Below, piece by piece: positions 17,812 to 26,514 of a DNA stretch of 64,000 nucleotides. The notes under the pieces were generated by a model. The model was given only the letters and a program-made list of their open reading frames with translations, was not told the DNA's origin and did not search any database. The stretch lies in the NCBI RefSeq assembly GCF_902498195.1, contig NZ_CABVIY010000009.1, positions 124,001-188,000 of the forward strand, in the 5' to 3' direction. Source of the stretch: Pseudomonas fluorescens (GTDB taxonomy: Bacteria; Pseudomonadota; Gammaproteobacteria; Pseudomonadales; Pseudomonadaceae). The position numbers and the translations under genes are program-made. Position 1 is the stretch's first letter; each line of letters begins with the position of its first letter.

Positions 17812-19335
17812 TTAAACGGTCTTGGCCATCCGGCTCGCCACCAGCGCCCAGCCAAACAACAGCACGCACACAATGATCAACGGCCACGAACGCCATTGCA
17901 GATAAGGCGTGAGGTTGTGCATCGGCACGACTTCGCCGTACAGGATGCCGCGCTCGAACTGCGGGATCTGCGTGGTGATCTGGCCGAACGGGTTGATCAG
18001 GCCGGTCACGCCGTTGTTGGTGGCGCGGATCATCCAGCGGCCGGCCTCCAGAGCGCGCATCTGTGCCATCTGCAGATGTTGCAGCGGACCGATGGACGTG
18101 CCGAACCAGGTGTCGTTGCTGATCGTCAGCAGCAGATCGCTTTGGGCGGCGAGGCCGGCGGCGAATTCCGGGTACACCACTTCGTAACAGATGAACGGCG
18201 CGATCTGGTAACCCTTGGCTTGCAGCATGGCCTGATCGGCCGGGCCGCGGGCGAAGTCCGACATCGGCAAGTCGAAGAAAGCGATCAGCCCGCGCAGCAC
18301 GTCTTGCAGTGGAACGTATTCGCCGAAGGGCACCAGCTTCTGCTTGAGGTAGGTGCCATCGCCTTCGCCGACCACGGTGATGCCGTTGAAGAAGCGTTTT
18401 TGCTGGTGGACGACTTCACGGATCGGCACGCCGGTAATCATCGCCGAATCCCGTTCCGAGGCGAATTTCCCCATCATGTCCAGGTAGCCTTCGGCGGACT
18501 CCTTGAGCACCGGGATCGCGGTTTCCGGCCAGATCAGCAGGTCGACGCGCTTGGAGCTGAAGCTCATGTCGCGGTACAACGCCAGCTGCGCATTGAGCTG
18601 CGCCGGGTCCCACTTCATGCTTTGTTCGATGTTGCCCTGAATCGCGGCGACGCTCAGTGGCGCACCTGCCGGGCTGGTCCAGGCGTGGTGCTTGAGTGCC
18701 AGGCCGGCGACCCATGGGCCGACCAGCAACACGGCGCCCAGCGCGATGAAGCCTTTGTGGCCGCCGCGCACCAGGCGCAAACCGTTGTAGATCAGCGCGG
18801 CAGTCAAGGCCAGCGTGAAGGAGATCAGCCACATGCCACCGACGGGGGCGAGCCCGGTCAGAGGGCCATCGAGTTGGCTGTAACCGGAGTAAAGCCACGG
18901 AAACCCGGTGAGGAACCAGCCACGGAACGCTTCCTGGCCAACCCAGAGCGCCGCGAACGCCAGGGCATCGGCCAGCGGTGCTTCGTTGCGTCGCAGCCAG
19001 CGCGCCCAGATCCAGGCGGGCAGGGCGAAGAACCAGGCGATCGCCGCCGTGAAGATCAGCATCAGGAAGCCGGCCAGCAGGACTGATGCGCCGCCGAAAT
19101 GGTGAATGCTGTAGTAGATCCAGCTGGTACCGGCGCCGAACAGGCCGAAACCGAAGCACCAGCCACGGCCGAGGGCCTGGCGGGGGGTCAGTTCACGCAA
19201 GCCGGCATAGAACAACCCGACCGCCAGCAAGGCCAGCGGCCAGATATCGAACGGCGCCAGGGCCAGGGTAGTGATTGCACCGGCCGCCACGGCCAGCAGG
19301 TTACCGGGCCAGCCGGGGCGGGTCATACGATGCAT
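17812..19335 (-). CDS. lnt: Apolipoprotein N-acyltransferase Lnt
   Basis: Lnt adds the third acyl chain to the N-terminal Cys of lipoproteins in the inner membrane. The 507-residue protein has about six N-terminal membrane helices, a periplasmic nitrilase-like domain with the Glu-Lys-Cys triad (WPETAIP, KQKLVPFGEYVPL, FICYEVVYPE), and a C-terminal membrane helix. AAGGA lies 5 bases before ATG 19335. It is the last gene of ybeZ-ybeY-corC-lnt, the classic arrangement, 15 bases after corC. Substrates in this window include RlpA, LptE and the lipoprotein transglycosylase. Confidence 0.96.
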   Translation of the reverse strand: MHRMTRPGWPGNLLAVAAGAITTLALAPFDIWPLALLAVGLFYAGLRELTPRQALGRGWCFGFGLFGAGTSWIYYSIHHFGGASVLLAGFLMLIFTAAIAWFFALPAWIWARWLRRNEAPLADALAFAALWVGQEAFRGWFLTGFPWLYSGYSQLDGPLTGLAPVGGMWLISFTLALTAALIYNGLRLVRGGHKGFIALGAVLLVGPWVAGLALKHHAWTSPAGAPLSVAAIQGNIEQSMKWDPAQLNAQLALYRDMSFSSKRVDLLIWPETAIPVLKESAEGYLDMMGKFASERDSAMITGVPIREVVHQQKRFFNGITVVGEGDGTYLKQKLVPFGEYVPLQDVLRGLIAFFDLPMSDFARGPADQAMLQAKGYQIAPFICYEVVYPEFAAGLAAQSDLLLTISNDTWFGTSIGPLQHLQMAQMRALEAGRWMIRATNNGVTGLINPFGQITTQIPQFERGILYGEVVPMHNLTPYLQWRSWPLIIVCVLLFGWALVASRMAKTV

Positions 19336-19350
19336 TTCTGTCCTTAGTGT

Positions 19351-20190
19351 TTACCGGGCGATAGGCGTCAGGCGCAGCAAATGAATCCGACGGCTGTCGG
19401 CGTTCAGGATGCGGAAGCGCCAGGTGCCGATTTCAGTGATTTCGTTGCGTTTTGGCAAGTGCCCGAAGGCGCTCATCACCAGGCCGCCGACGGTATCGAA
19501 TTCGTCGTCGGAGAACTCGCTGTCGAAAAATTCGTTGAAGTTCTCGATCGGCGTCAGGGCCTTGATCAGGAAATCACCGCTGGGCAGCGGCTTGATGTAG
19601 CTGTCCTCTTCGACGTCATGCTCGTCTTCGATGTCGCCGACGATCTGCTCCAGCACGTCTTCAATGGTCACCAGGCCCGCCACGCCGCCGTATTCGTCGA
19701 TGACGATGGCCATGTGGTTGTGGTTGGCGCGGAACTCGCGCAGCAACACGTTCAGGCGCTTGGACTCCGGCACGAACGTGGCCGGGCGCAGCAGGTCCTT
19801 GATGTTGAAGCTGTCGCCGTTCTCCTTGAGGATCAACGGCAGCAAGTCCTTGGCCAGCAACACACCCATGACGTCATCGTGGCTTTCGCCGATCACCGGG
19901 TAGCGGGAGTGGGCCGAGTCGACCACGGCAGGCAGGAACTCGCGAGGTGTCTGGGTCGCCTTGATGCTGATCATCTGCGAGCGCGGGACCATGATGTCCC
20001 GTACTTGCAGGTCAGCCACCTGGATGGCGCCTTCGACGATGGCCAGCGCTTCGCTGTCCAGCAGTTTGTTCTGATGTGCGTCGCGCAGCAGCTCCAGCAG
20101 CTCCTGGCGGTTCTTCGGCTCGTGGGCAAAAGCCTGGGTGAGCTTACCCAGCCAGGACTTCTGCCCGTTGCTCGATCGATCTTCGCTCAT
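19351..20190 (-). CDS. corC: HlyC/CorC family CBS-domain transporter-associated protein (YbeX)
   Basis: This is a soluble 279-residue protein with an N-terminal helix, two CBS domains (about residues 65-190; VRDIMVPRSQM and MAIVIDEYGGVAGLVTIEDV are the family signatures) and a C-terminal CorC_HlyC domain (from about 205; FDTVGGLVMSAFGHLP). CorC was linked to Mg/Co efflux in Salmonella; E. coli YbeX has more recently been tied to ribosome metabolism together with YbeY. It lacks the DUF21 membrane domain. It lies 5 bases after ybeY and directly before lnt in the operon. Confidence 0.93.
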   Translation of the reverse strand: MSEDRSSNGQKSWLGKLTQAFAHEPKNRQELLELLRDAHQNKLLDSEALAIVEGAIQVADLQVRDIMVPRSQMISIKATQTPREFLPAVVDSAHSRYPVIGESHDDVMGVLLAKDLLPLILKENGDSFNIKDLLRPATFVPESKRLNVLLREFRANHNHMAIVIDEYGGVAGLVTIEDVLEQIVGDIEDEHDVEEDSYIKPLPSGDFLIKALTPIENFNEFFDSEFSDDEFDTVGGLVMSAFGHLPKRNEITEIGTWRFRILNADSRRIHLLRLTPIAR

Positions 20191-20195
20191 AGCGA

Positions 20196-20690
20196 TTACT
20201 CTGAATCCTTTGTTGTAACGGTTGGGGAGTGTTCGGTTTCGTCGTCCGCGTACGGGTCGGGAAAGCCCAGTTCAGCAAGCAAGGTACGTTCCAGTGCTTC
20301 CATCTCTTCGGCTTCCTCGTCATCTATATGGTCGTAACCCAGCAGATGCAAGCAGCCGTGAATCACCAGGTGCGCCCAGTGGGCCTTGAGGGCCTTGCCT
20401 TGCTCGGCGGCTTCGCGCTCGACCACGGCGACACAGATCACCAGGTCGCCGAGTAACGGGATGTCGAGAAACTCGTCCGGCACGTCGGCCGGGAATGACA
20501 AGACGTTAGTGGCGTAATCCTTTTGCCGCCAGGTGTGATTCAGCTCGCGGCCTTCGGCTTCGTCGACCAGGCGAATGGTCATCTCGGAGTCGGCGGTGCG
20601 CTGGCGCAGCGCCAGTTCGCACCATTGGCGCAATTCCGCTTCGCTGGGGACAGGGGCCTGGGTCGCGATTTGCAGGTCAAGCTCAAGCAT
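20196..20690 (-). CDS. ybeY: rRNA maturation metalloendonuclease YbeY
   Basis: YbeY is a zinc-dependent single-strand RNase needed for 16S rRNA 3' processing and 70S quality control. The 164-residue protein has the signature H3xH5xH motif (HGCLHLLGYDH) and the NVLSFP segment. The start at 20690 (MLELDLQIAT) overlaps the ybeZ end by 8 bases; longer frames reach well inside ybeZ and look spurious. The acidic C-terminus is normal for the genus. Confidence 0.95.
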   Translation of the reverse strand: MLELDLQIATQAPVPSEAELRQWCELALRQRTADSEMTIRLVDEAEGRELNHTWRQKDYATNVLSFPADVPDEFLDIPLLGDLVICVAVVEREAAEQGKALKAHWAHLVIHGCLHLLGYDHIDDEEAEEMEALERTLLAELGFPDPYADDETEHSPTVTTKDSE

Positions 20691-21687
20691 CGCGGCGGTT
20701 GTCCTTTGGCGCTTCATCGGCTGCGCGGTTCTCGAAGCGCTCATAGGCTTCGACAATGCGCTGCACCAGCGGATGGCGCACAACGTCCTTGGGCTGGAAG
20801 TGGGTGAAGCTGATGCCAGGCACGTCCTTCAAGACTTCGATCACATGGTGCAACCCGGACTTGGTGCCTTTGGGCAGGTCGACCTGGGTGATGTCACCGG
20901 TGATGACGGCCGTGGAGCCGAAGCCGATCCGCGTCAGGAACATTTTCATCTGCTCGACCGTGGTGTTCTGGCTTTCGTCGAGGATGATGAAACTGTTGTT
21001 CAGCGTGCGACCGCGCATGTAGGCCAGCGGCGCGACTTCGATGACCTGGCGCTCGATCAGCTTGGCGACGTATTCGAAACCGAGCATTTCGTAGAGGGCG
21101 TCGTAGAGCGGGCGCAGGTACGGGTCGATTTTCTGGCTGAGGTCGCCGGGCAGGAAACCGAGCTTTTCACCCGCTTCGACCGCCGGGCGAACCAGCAGGA
21201 TGCGGCGGATCTGCTCGCGCTCCAGCGCATCCACCGCGCAGGCAACGGCCAGATAGGTCTTGCCGGTACCGGCCGGACCAATGCCGAAGTTGATGTCGTT
21301 ACCGAGGATTTCCTTCACGTAGCGCACCTGATTCAAGCCGCGAGGGCGAATCATGCCTTTCTTGGTGCGCAGGGCCACGGAAGCCTCGGCGGGCGAGTGG
21401 TTGTCCAGCTCTTCGACGGCGGATTCCTGCAGGAACAGGTGAACCATGTCCGGCGACAGCTCGGTACCCTTGGTTTCCCGATACAGTCGGCGCAGCAGGT
21501 TTTCCGCGGAGGTGGTGTGTTTAGGCTCGCCGATCAGTTCGAACTGGTTTCCGCGGTTGCGGATCTCGATGGTCAGGCGCTGTTCGATCAAGCGCAGATG
21601 CTCGTCGAATTGCCCGCACAGATTGGCGAAGCGGCGGGCCTCAAAAGGCTCGAGGATGAAACGATGTGGTTCGATGGGTGCGTTCAA
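20683..21687 (-). CDS. ybeZ: PhoH-like ATPase YbeZ
   Basis: This is a 334-residue PhoH-family P-loop NTPase of the superfamily I helicase fold. Walker A is GPAGTGKT, Walker B is FIILDESQN, with the SAT-like TGDITQ motif; an N-terminal KH/R3H-like RNA-binding region precedes it. The family partner is YbeY, with which it probably acts in RNA processing. It begins the ybeZ-ybeY-corC-lnt operon here; 216 bases containing a REP pair separate it from miaB on the same strand. Confidence 0.94.
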   Translation of the reverse strand: MNAPIEPHRFILEPFEARRFANLCGQFDEHLRLIEQRLTIEIRNRGNQFELIGEPKHTTSAENLLRRLYRETKGTELSPDMVHLFLQESAVEELDNHSPAEASVALRTKKGMIRPRGLNQVRYVKEILGNDINFGIGPAGTGKTYLAVACAVDALEREQIRRILLVRPAVEAGEKLGFLPGDLSQKIDPYLRPLYDALYEMLGFEYVAKLIERQVIEVAPLAYMRGRTLNNSFIILDESQNTTVEQMKMFLTRIGFGSTAVITGDITQVDLPKGTKSGLHHVIEVLKDVPGISFTHFQPKDVVRHPLVQRIVEAYERFENRAADEAPKDNRRDA

Positions 21688-21801
21688 GGTCGTATTTAGC
21701 CGCCCTGGGGCAATAGTGATGAAATCAAGGATAGCGCCAGTGGCGCGGGTACGAAAGCTCTTAGTTTTCGCAATCTGATGCTCGTGTCCGGCGCGATCTC
21801 C

Positions 21802-21888
21802 GTGGGAGCGGGCTTGCTCGCGAAGGCGCTGTGTCAGTCAATGCCTATGCAACTGACACGCCGTCTTCGCGAGCAAGCCCGCTCCCAC
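21802..21888. repeat. REP-type palindromic pair, family A
   Basis: Inverted family A units at 21802-21825 and 21865-21888 around a 39-base loop lie between miaB and ybeZ on the same strand. Its position inside a putative operon could separate miaB from the ybeZ genes by acting at mRNA level. Confidence 0.92.
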
Positions 21889-21903
21889 AGGGGTAATGCG
21901 GTG

Positions 21904-23232
21904 TTACTGGAGCAGCGAACCCCGCAGCGAATGCGGTTGCGCGGCATCAATGTGCACATCGGCGAACTGGCCGATCAGGGTCGGATTGTCGCAGCGGAAA
22001 TTGACGATACGGTTATTTTCCGTCCGGCCTTGCAGCTCGCCGGGGTCTTTTTTCGAATAGTCGGTAACCAGGATGCGCTGGATCGAACCGACCATTTGTC
22101 GGCTGATTTCAAAACCCTGCTGGTTCAGGCGATGTTGCAGGGCATTCAGGCGTTCCTTTTTCAGCTCTTCCGGCGTGTCATCGGTCAGGTCGGCGGCGGG
22201 TGTGCCGGGGCGCTGGCTGTAGACGAACGAGTAGGAAAAGTCGAAACCGACGTCCTGGATCAGCTTCATGGTCTGTTCGAAATCTTTTTCGGTCTCGCCG
22301 GGGAAACCGACGATGAAGTCCGAGCTGATGCAGATGCCTGGCACCGCAGCCCGCAGCTTGCGCAGCTTGGATTTGTATTCCAGCGCGGTGTGGTTGCGCT
22401 TCATTGCGGCCAGGATGCGGTCCGAACCCGATTGCACCGGCAAGTGCAGGTGTTTCACCAGTTCAGGCACCTCGGCATGGGCCTGGATCAGGCTGTCGGA
22501 GAACTCCAGCGGGTGCGAGGTGGTATAGCGGATGCGGTCGATGCCCTCGACAGCGGCCACCACCCGGATCAATTCGGCCAGATCGGCCAGGCGACCGTCA
22601 TGGGTCGTGCCGCGATAACCGTTGACGTTCTGCCCCAGCAGCGTCACTTCGCGCACGCCGTGTTCGGCCAGGTGGATGATCTCGGCAATCACGTCGTCGA
22701 ACGGGCGGCTGACTTCTTCGCCACGGGTGTAAGGCACTACGCAGAAGGTGCAGTACTTGCTGCAACCTTCCATCACCGACACGTAGGCGCTCGGGCCGTC
22801 GATGCGGGGCTCTGGCAGGTGGTCGAATTTTTCGATTTCCGGGAACGAGACGTCGACTTGCGGCAGTCGGGTGATGCGCGCGGCGTCGATCATGTCCGGC
22901 AGGCGATGCAGGGTTTGCGGGCCGAACACCACGTCGACATAAGGCGCGCGGTCGCGAATGGCGGCGCCTTCCTGGCTGGCCACGCAACCGCCGACGGCGA
23001 TCACCATGTCCGGGTTGGCCAGTTTCAGTTCGCGCCAGCGGCCCAGTTGCGAGTAGACCCGATCCTGGGCCCGTTCGCGGATCGAGCAGGTATTGAGCAG
23101 GATCACGTCGGCGTCTTCAGCCCGGGCGGTGACTTCCAGGGCCTGGTGTTCGCCCAGCAGATCGACCATGCGCGAGCTGTCGTACTCGTTCATCTGGCAA
23201 CCGTGGGTTTCGATGTAAAGCTTCTTGGCCAT
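21904..23232 (-). CDS. miaB: tRNA-2-methylthio-N6-dimethylallyladenosine synthase MiaB
   Basis: MiaB is a radical SAM methylthiotransferase that makes ms2i6A37 in tRNAs reading U-starting codons. The 442-residue protein has the UPF0004 N-terminal Cys set (HGCQMN, NTCSIRE, VGGCVAS), the radical SAM motif CSKYCTFC, and a C-terminal TRAM domain (about 378-440). It starts at ATG 23232 (MAKKLYIETHGCQ). The operon partner in many gamma-proteobacteria is ybeZ. The 135-base divergent region to the DUF1820 gene must hold both promoters. Confidence 0.97.
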   Translation of the reverse strand: MAKKLYIETHGCQMNEYDSSRMVDLLGEHQALEVTARAEDADVILLNTCSIRERAQDRVYSQLGRWRELKLANPDMVIAVGGCVASQEGAAIRDRAPYVDVVFGPQTLHRLPDMIDAARITRLPQVDVSFPEIEKFDHLPEPRIDGPSAYVSVMEGCSKYCTFCVVPYTRGEEVSRPFDDVIAEIIHLAEHGVREVTLLGQNVNGYRGTTHDGRLADLAELIRVVAAVEGIDRIRYTTSHPLEFSDSLIQAHAEVPELVKHLHLPVQSGSDRILAAMKRNHTALEYKSKLRKLRAAVPGICISSDFIVGFPGETEKDFEQTMKLIQDVGFDFSYSFVYSQRPGTPAADLTDDTPEELKKERLNALQHRLNQQGFEISRQMVGSIQRILVTDYSKKDPGELQGRTENNRIVNFRCDNPTLIGQFADVHIDAAQPHSLRGSLLQ

Positions 23233-23367
23233 GGAAAAGGGTCATCACGTGATTCGAAGAACCGCGCATTATAGGGAACATGTTCCCAGGTTCCTACCGC
23301 TGCGCGTCCGGTGGCTATGGTATAGTTCGCGCCCTCTTTTTATCCCCCGATGTGTTACTCGCCCACC

Positions 23368-23697
23368 ATGACCAAACGTGAAGCTCCAATCTACAAGGTG
23401 ATTTTCCTCAACCAGGGCCAGGTGTTCGAAATGTACGCCAAGCAGATCTATCAGAGCGATCTGTGGGGCTTCCTGGAAGTGGAAGAGTTCGTCTTTGGCG
23501 AGCGCACGCAAGTGGTCGTCGATCCGAGCGAAGAGAAACTCAAGGCGCAATTCGAAGGTGTCGTGCGCAGTTTCGTGCCAATGCATTCGATCGTGCGCAT
23601 TGATGAAGTCGAGCGCCTGGGTACCCCGAAAATCAGCGAAGCCCGCGGCGCGGTCGGCAATGTGATGCCGTTTCCGATGCCGATGCCTGAGAAGTAA
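23368..23697 (+). CDS. DUF1820 family protein
   Basis: This is a 109-residue soluble protein of the DUF1820 family, found across Pseudomonas and relatives next to miaB. It contains the conserved KVIFLNQGQVFEMYAKQI and VVVDPSEEKLKAQFEGV segments and a Pro/Met-rich tail. No enzymatic motif is apparent and the function is unknown. I chose ATG 23368 (MTKREAPIYK); an in-frame ATG at 23350 has no ribosome site. Confidence 0.88.
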   Translation: MTKREAPIYKVIFLNQGQVFEMYAKQIYQSDLWGFLEVEEFVFGERTQVVVDPSEEKLKAQFEGVVRSFVPMHSIVRIDEVERLGTPKISEARGAVGNVMPFPMPMPEK

Positions 23698-23719
23698 GGC
23701 TCAAGACCGCGTTCCCCCG

Positions 23720-23785
23720 TTCGCGACCAAGCCCGCTTCCACATTTGAAATGCATTCCAATGTGGGAGCGGGCTTGCTTGCGAAG
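23720..23785. repeat. REP-type palindromic pair, family A, short-loop form
   Basis: Inverted family A units (23720-23742, one mismatch; 23762-23785) with a 19-base loop that is itself partly palindromic (ATTTGAAATGCATTCCAAT). The loop is nearly identical to that at 55798-55863, so the two belong to one subtype. Confidence 0.9.
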
Positions 23786-23798
23786 GGGTACGTAGAAA

Positions 23799-24353
23799 TC
23801 AGGGCAGTGGCGAGAAAGGCGTACGCCCGTCGGCGCTTTGCAATTCCATCAGGTATTTACGGAAAATTTGCCCGAGCACCTGGGTGGCGACTTCCAGTTC
23901 CTGGCGAGGCATTTTCTCGGTGACTTCGTCAGCGGTGTCCAGTGCCTCTTCGGCGCCATTGACCGCCGCCATTTTCAGCAGGATGTACGCCTGGACGTTA
24001 TTGGCCGGGACGCCTTCGCCGTGGAAAAACATGGTGCCGAGCTTGAATTGCGCCTGGGCGTGGCCTTGCAGCGAGGCCTTCTCGAAATAGCTCAGGGCTT
24101 GATTGAGGTCGCGCGGCGCATTTTTGCCTTCGTAGTAGAACTCACCCAACTCGTATTGCGCCTGGGCATCCCCTTCATCCGACGCTTTCTGGCAGGCCGC
24201 GAGTGCTTGCGCCAGGTCTTGCGGCTGGGTATTGAGGGTGCAGCGACCCATCGCTGGGATTAACAACGAGTTGCCGCCTGCTTGTGCGAGCGCGAGCAGG
24301 GGCTGAAGGAGCAACAGGCAGCCCAGTGAAAGGGCGCGGCCGGTGCGGTTCAT
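23799..24353 (-). CDS. Sel1-repeat (TPR-like) secreted protein
   Basis: This is a 184-residue exported protein with a signal peptide (cleavage near ALAQAGG) and about three Sel1-like repeats (residues 45-140; for example AQYELGEFYYEGKNAPRDL and AQFKLGTMFFHGEGVP). Such repeats form a helical solenoid for protein-protein contacts. No catalytic motif is present and the partner is unknown. It is flanked by a REP pair downstream and stands alone on the minus strand. Confidence 0.88.
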   Translation of the reverse strand: MNRTGRALSLGCLLLLQPLLALAQAGGNSLLIPAMGRCTLNTQPQDLAQALAACQKASDEGDAQAQYELGEFYYEGKNAPRDLNQALSYFEKASLQGHAQAQFKLGTMFFHGEGVPANNVQAYILLKMAAVNGAEEALDTADEVTEKMPRQELEVATQVLGQIFRKYLMELQSADGRTPFSPLP

Positions 24354-24541
24354 GGGAATCGACTTACCTCTGAAGGGCGCGCGGACCCATCGAGGGGATC
24401 CAATAAGCGCGCATTATGAAATAAGCAGGGCCAACCTTACAAAGTCTTTACTCGTTTTTCTGCTGCGCGGGAAATATATCGCGCACATTGCGGGGGATTA
24501 TTGGCCGATCAGTAGGAAAAAGCGCGTGAATGTAGGTGAAA

Positions 24542-24569
24542 GCTGACGCTGGTGATAGCCAGCGTCAGC
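24542..24569 (-). terminator. Terminator hairpin after hemL
   Basis: A perfect 11-bp stem (GCTGACGCTGG with CCAGCGTCAGC) and 6-base loop lies 10 bases beyond the hemL stop. On the minus strand it is followed by TTTCACC, a weak T run, so it is a likely though not ideal terminator for thiD-thiE-hemL. Confidence 0.65.
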
Positions 24570-24578
24570 GCGACGGCG

Positions 24579-25862
24579 TTATTTCAAGGCAGCGAACGCG
24601 CGTTCGGCGGCGTCCAGGGTCAGCTTCAACTCGGCGTCGCCGTGGGCGATCGAGGTGAAGCCGGCTTCGAAGGCGCTTGGAGCAAGGTACACACCGCCTT
24701 CCAGCATCAGGTGGAAGAAGCGGCCGAACAGGGCGGCGTCGCTGGCCATGACGTCATCGAAGGTCACGATATCGTCGGCACCGCTGAAGTACAGACCGAA
24801 CATGCCGCCGGCCTGGGTGGTCACGAACGGAATGCCCGCCGCATCGGCACGCACTTGCAGGCCATCGAGCAGGCGGGTGGTGTAGTCGGTCAGCTCGGCG
24901 TGGAAGCCCGGACGGCTGATCAGGCGCAGGGTGGTCAGGCCGGCCGCCATTGCCAGCGGGTTGCCCGACAAGGTGCCGGCCTGGTAGACCGGGCCCAGCG
25001 GGGCGATGCGCGACATGATTTCGCGCTTGCCGCCAAAGCAGCCCACCGGCATGCCGCCGCCGATGATCTTGCCGAAGGTGGTCAGGTCTGGCGTTACGCC
25101 GTAATGCGCCTGGGCGCCGCCGAGGGCAACACGGAAACCGGTCATCACTTCGTCGAAGATCAGCACCACGCCGTGCTTGTCGCACAGGGTGCGCAGGCCT
25201 TCGAGGAAACCCGGGGCCGGAGGTACGCAGTTCATGTTGCCGGCGACCGGCTCGACGATGATGCAGGCCACTTCCTGGCCGACTTCGGCGAGCATGCTTT
25301 CAACGGCATCGATGTCGTTGAACGGCAGGGTCAGGGTGTGCTTGGCGAAGGCCGCCGGTACGCCGGCCGAGCTTGGCACGCCTTGGGTCAGGGCGCCGGA
25401 ACCGGCCTTTACCAGCAGGCTGTCGGAGTGGCCGTGGTAGCAGCCTTCAAACTTGATGATGCTGTCACGGCCGGTGAAGCCACGGGCCAGACGGATCGCA
25501 CTCATGGTCGCTTCGGTGCCGGAGCTGACCATGCGTACCATTTCCATCGACGGCACCAGCGAGCAGACCAGGTCGGCCATCTGGGTTTCCATCTCGGTCG
25601 GTGCGCCATAGGACAAGCCGTGTTCAAGCTGCTTGCGCACGGCATCCAGCACGTCCGGATGGCTATGGCCGAGAATCATCGGGCCCCAGGAGCCGACGTA
25701 ATCCACATAACGCTTGTTGTCTTCGTCGGTGACGTAGGCGCCTTCGGCGTGTTTGAAGAACAACGGCGTGCCGCCCACGCTTTTGAATGCGCGAACCGGT
25801 GAATTCACGCCGCCGGGAATGTGTTTCTGGGCATTGGCAAACAGGGTTTCGGAACGAGACAT
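24579..25862 (-). CDS. hemL: Glutamate-1-semialdehyde 2,1-aminomutase
   Basis: HemL converts glutamate-1-semialdehyde to 5-aminolevulinate, the C5 entry to tetrapyrroles. The 427-residue class III PLP enzyme has the cofactor Lys265 (TTFGKIIGGGMP), the PLP-binding SSGTEATMSAIRLAR segment and the FDEVMTGFR Asp. It is the third gene after thiD and thiE, 10 bases downstream of thiE, a conserved Pseudomonas grouping of cofactor genes. Confidence 0.97.
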   Translation of the reverse strand: MSRSETLFANAQKHIPGGVNSPVRAFKSVGGTPLFFKHAEGAYVTDEDNKRYVDYVGSWGPMILGHSHPDVLDAVRKQLEHGLSYGAPTEMETQMADLVCSLVPSMEMVRMVSSGTEATMSAIRLARGFTGRDSIIKFEGCYHGHSDSLLVKAGSGALTQGVPSSAGVPAAFAKHTLTLPFNDIDAVESMLAEVGQEVACIIVEPVAGNMNCVPPAPGFLEGLRTLCDKHGVVLIFDEVMTGFRVALGGAQAHYGVTPDLTTFGKIIGGGMPVGCFGGKREIMSRIAPLGPVYQAGTLSGNPLAMAAGLTTLRLISRPGFHAELTDYTTRLLDGLQVRADAAGIPFVTTQAGGMFGLYFSGADDIVTFDDVMASDAALFGRFFHLMLEGGVYLAPSAFEAGFTSIAHGDAELKLTLDAAERAFAALK

Positions 25863-25872
25863 GATCGAACTC

Positions 25873-26496
25873 TCAGACTTTTAGTAATTCATTGAATGCG
25901 CGGGCGCGGCGGGTCACTTCAGCCGTGCTCTCGGCGCCAAACAGGCCATGCACCACCGCCAGCAGATCGACCCCGTGGGCCACCAGCGGGGCGGCGTTGT
26001 CCAAGGTGATGCCGCCAATCGCGCAGATCGGCAGGTGCAACTGCTTGCGCGCCTGGTCGAGCAGTTCGAGGCTACAGGTCGGTGCGCCAGGCTTGGTGCT
26101 GGAGTTGAAGAAGCGGCCGAAGGCGACATAACTGGCGCCTTCTTTGGCGGCCTGGTCGGCAAGATCGAGTTGTGCGTGGCAGGTCGACCCGATGATGGCC
26201 TTCGAACCCAACAGCGCCCGGGCCGGGGTCAGCGGGCCGTCGGTCTGGCCCAGGTGTACGCCGACGTTCAGGCGCGCGGCCAGTTCGGCGTCATCGTTGA
26301 TGATCAACCGGGTCTTGTAGCGTTCGCACAGGTCGCGCAGGGCTTGGGCCTCACGCAGGCGCCGGGCTTCGTCGCTGCTCTTGTCGCGGTATTGCAGCAG
26401 GGTGACGCCGCCTTCCAGCGCCGCCTCCACGTACGACAGGAATTTACCGGCCAGCAACTGGCTGTCGGTGATGGCGTACAAGCCACGTAGTTTCAT
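25873..26496 (-). CDS. thiE: Thiamine-phosphate synthase
   Basis: ThiE couples HMP-pyrophosphate with thiazole phosphate to give thiamine monophosphate. The 207-residue TIM-barrel protein shows the conserved RDKSSDEA, NDDAELAARLNVGVHLGQ and FNSSTKPGAPT segments used for pyrophosphate and thiazole binding. It is sandwiched between thiD (18 bases upstream) and hemL. No TPP riboswitch is visible before thiD. Confidence 0.95.
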   Translation of the reverse strand: MKLRGLYAITDSQLLAGKFLSYVEAALEGGVTLLQYRDKSSDEARRLREAQALRDLCERYKTRLIINDDAELAARLNVGVHLGQTDGPLTPARALLGSKAIIGSTCHAQLDLADQAAKEGASYVAFGRFFNSSTKPGAPTCSLELLDQARKQLHLPICAIGGITLDNAAPLVAHGVDLLAVVHGLFGAESTAEVTRRARAFNELLKV

Positions 26497-26514
26497 CGCA
26501 CAGGCCTCATGGCG